5,345 nucleotides of DNA from Candidatus Hodarchaeota archaeon (GTDB lineage Archaea > Asgardarchaeota > Heimdallarchaeia > Hodarchaeales > Hodarchaeaceae). Shown here one piece after another: positions 5,032 through 5,345 of this stretch (its first letter is position 1; each line of letters starts with the position of its first letter). The translations under genes were made by a program, and so were the position numbers. Below the pieces are notes generated by a model. That model had not been told where the DNA came from and did not search any database. It saw only the letters and a program-made list of their open reading frames with translations. Location: the NCBI GenBank assembly GCA_016839665.1, contig JAEOTU010000264.1:1-5345 (forward strand), read 5' to 3'.

Positions 5032-5345
5032 ATGCTTAATAAAAATCCAGAGAAAATGATTAAAATTGGTATAGCGTACTCCGAATTAGGGGATCATGAA
5101 ACAGCCATTCGTTATTTTCAATCAGCACTTGAAATGAAGGAATCCTATCAAGCATTTTATCAGCTTGGATATGATCTTGAGAAACTAGGACATTATTTGG
5201 AAGCTTTGAAAGCATTTAACAAAGCCATTCGACTAAACCCTCAAAATGCATCAGCATGGTTAAATAAAGGTGCCGTTCAAACACAACTAGAAGATTTTGG
5301 ATCAGCAGTTATATCGTTTGATAAAACGATTGAACTTGAGCCAAA
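5032..5345 (+). CDS. TPR-repeat protein, C-terminus beyond window
   Basis: The frame runs open from an ATG at 5032-5034 to the right edge, giving 104 residues plus part of a codon. The sequence is built of tetratricopeptide repeats. The first spans about residues 7-40 (AYSELGDHETAIRYFQSAL), the second about 41-74 (LGYDLEKLGHYLEALKAF, ending LNPQN), and a third begins at about 75 (AWLNKG) and ends ELEP at the edge. The Gly, Ala, Tyr and Pro spacing of the 34-residue motif is clear in repeats two and three. TPR arrays form a superhelical protein-binding scaffold; the partner cannot be told. There is no signal peptide, so it is probably cytoplasmic. No Shine-Dalgarno sequence precedes the ATG, and the frame is open back to 4993, so a TTG at 5020 or the Met at 5056 are alternative starts. 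Confidence 0.85.
   Translation, partial: MLNKNPEKMIKIGIAYSELGDHETAIRYFQSALEMKESYQAFYQLGYDLEKLGHYLEALKAFNKAIRLNPQNASAWLNKGAVQTQLEDFGSAVISFDKTIELEP

Overview
This AT-rich window most likely comes from an archaeon. Almost every gene has a TATA-like box (TTTATATA, TTTAAA, TTAATAAA) centred about 33 to 42 bases before its start codon. Leaders are very short. Some starts have a strong Shine-Dalgarno sequence (AAGGAGA, AAGGTGG), including two TTG starts, and at least one gene looks nearly leaderless. A surface rhodanese with a Ser/Thr-rich stalk and a C-terminal membrane anchor also fits an archaeal envelope. The large metabolic enzyme is of bacterial type. This mix suggests an Asgard-like or similar mesophilic archaeon, but the lineage is inference because no marker gene is present.

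Layout. Positions 1-395 (minus) hold the N-terminal 131 codons of an unrecognised, charged, helical protein that runs off the left edge. Positions 396-649 are intergenic, with its promoter, a T-rich stretch and a small palindrome. Positions 650-1609 (minus) encode a metallo-beta-lactamase-fold hydrolase whose promoter sits inside nested inverted repeats. Positions 1753-1914 (minus) encode a 53-residue protein with a Cys/His-rich N-terminus. A divergent promoter region with an inverted repeat follows, then an HxlR-family winged-helix regulator on the plus strand (2031-2411). It converges, with a 9-base gap, on a two-gene minus-strand operon: a membrane-anchored extracytoplasmic rhodanese (3966-4613) followed without any gap by malQ, a GH77 4-alpha-glucanotransferase (2421-3965). 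Positions 4614-5031 hold no gene I can support. From 5032 to the right edge a TPR-repeat protein begins on the plus strand.

How the genes may work together. The regulator shares a promoter region with the small Cys/His protein and lies near the hydrolase, so these three may form one small regulated locus, possibly thiol- or metal-linked (inference). The rhodanese and malQ are certainly adjacent and probably co-transcribed and translationally coupled, although their functions (sulfur transfer outside the cell, alpha-glucan remodelling inside it) have no known link. I found no CRISPR array, insertion sequence, tRNA or rRNA, and no clearly new multi-gene system. The most useful leads are the repeated GTCTAGT motif around the hydrolase gene, the small Cys/His protein beside the regulator, and the surface rhodanese fused head-to-tail with malQ.
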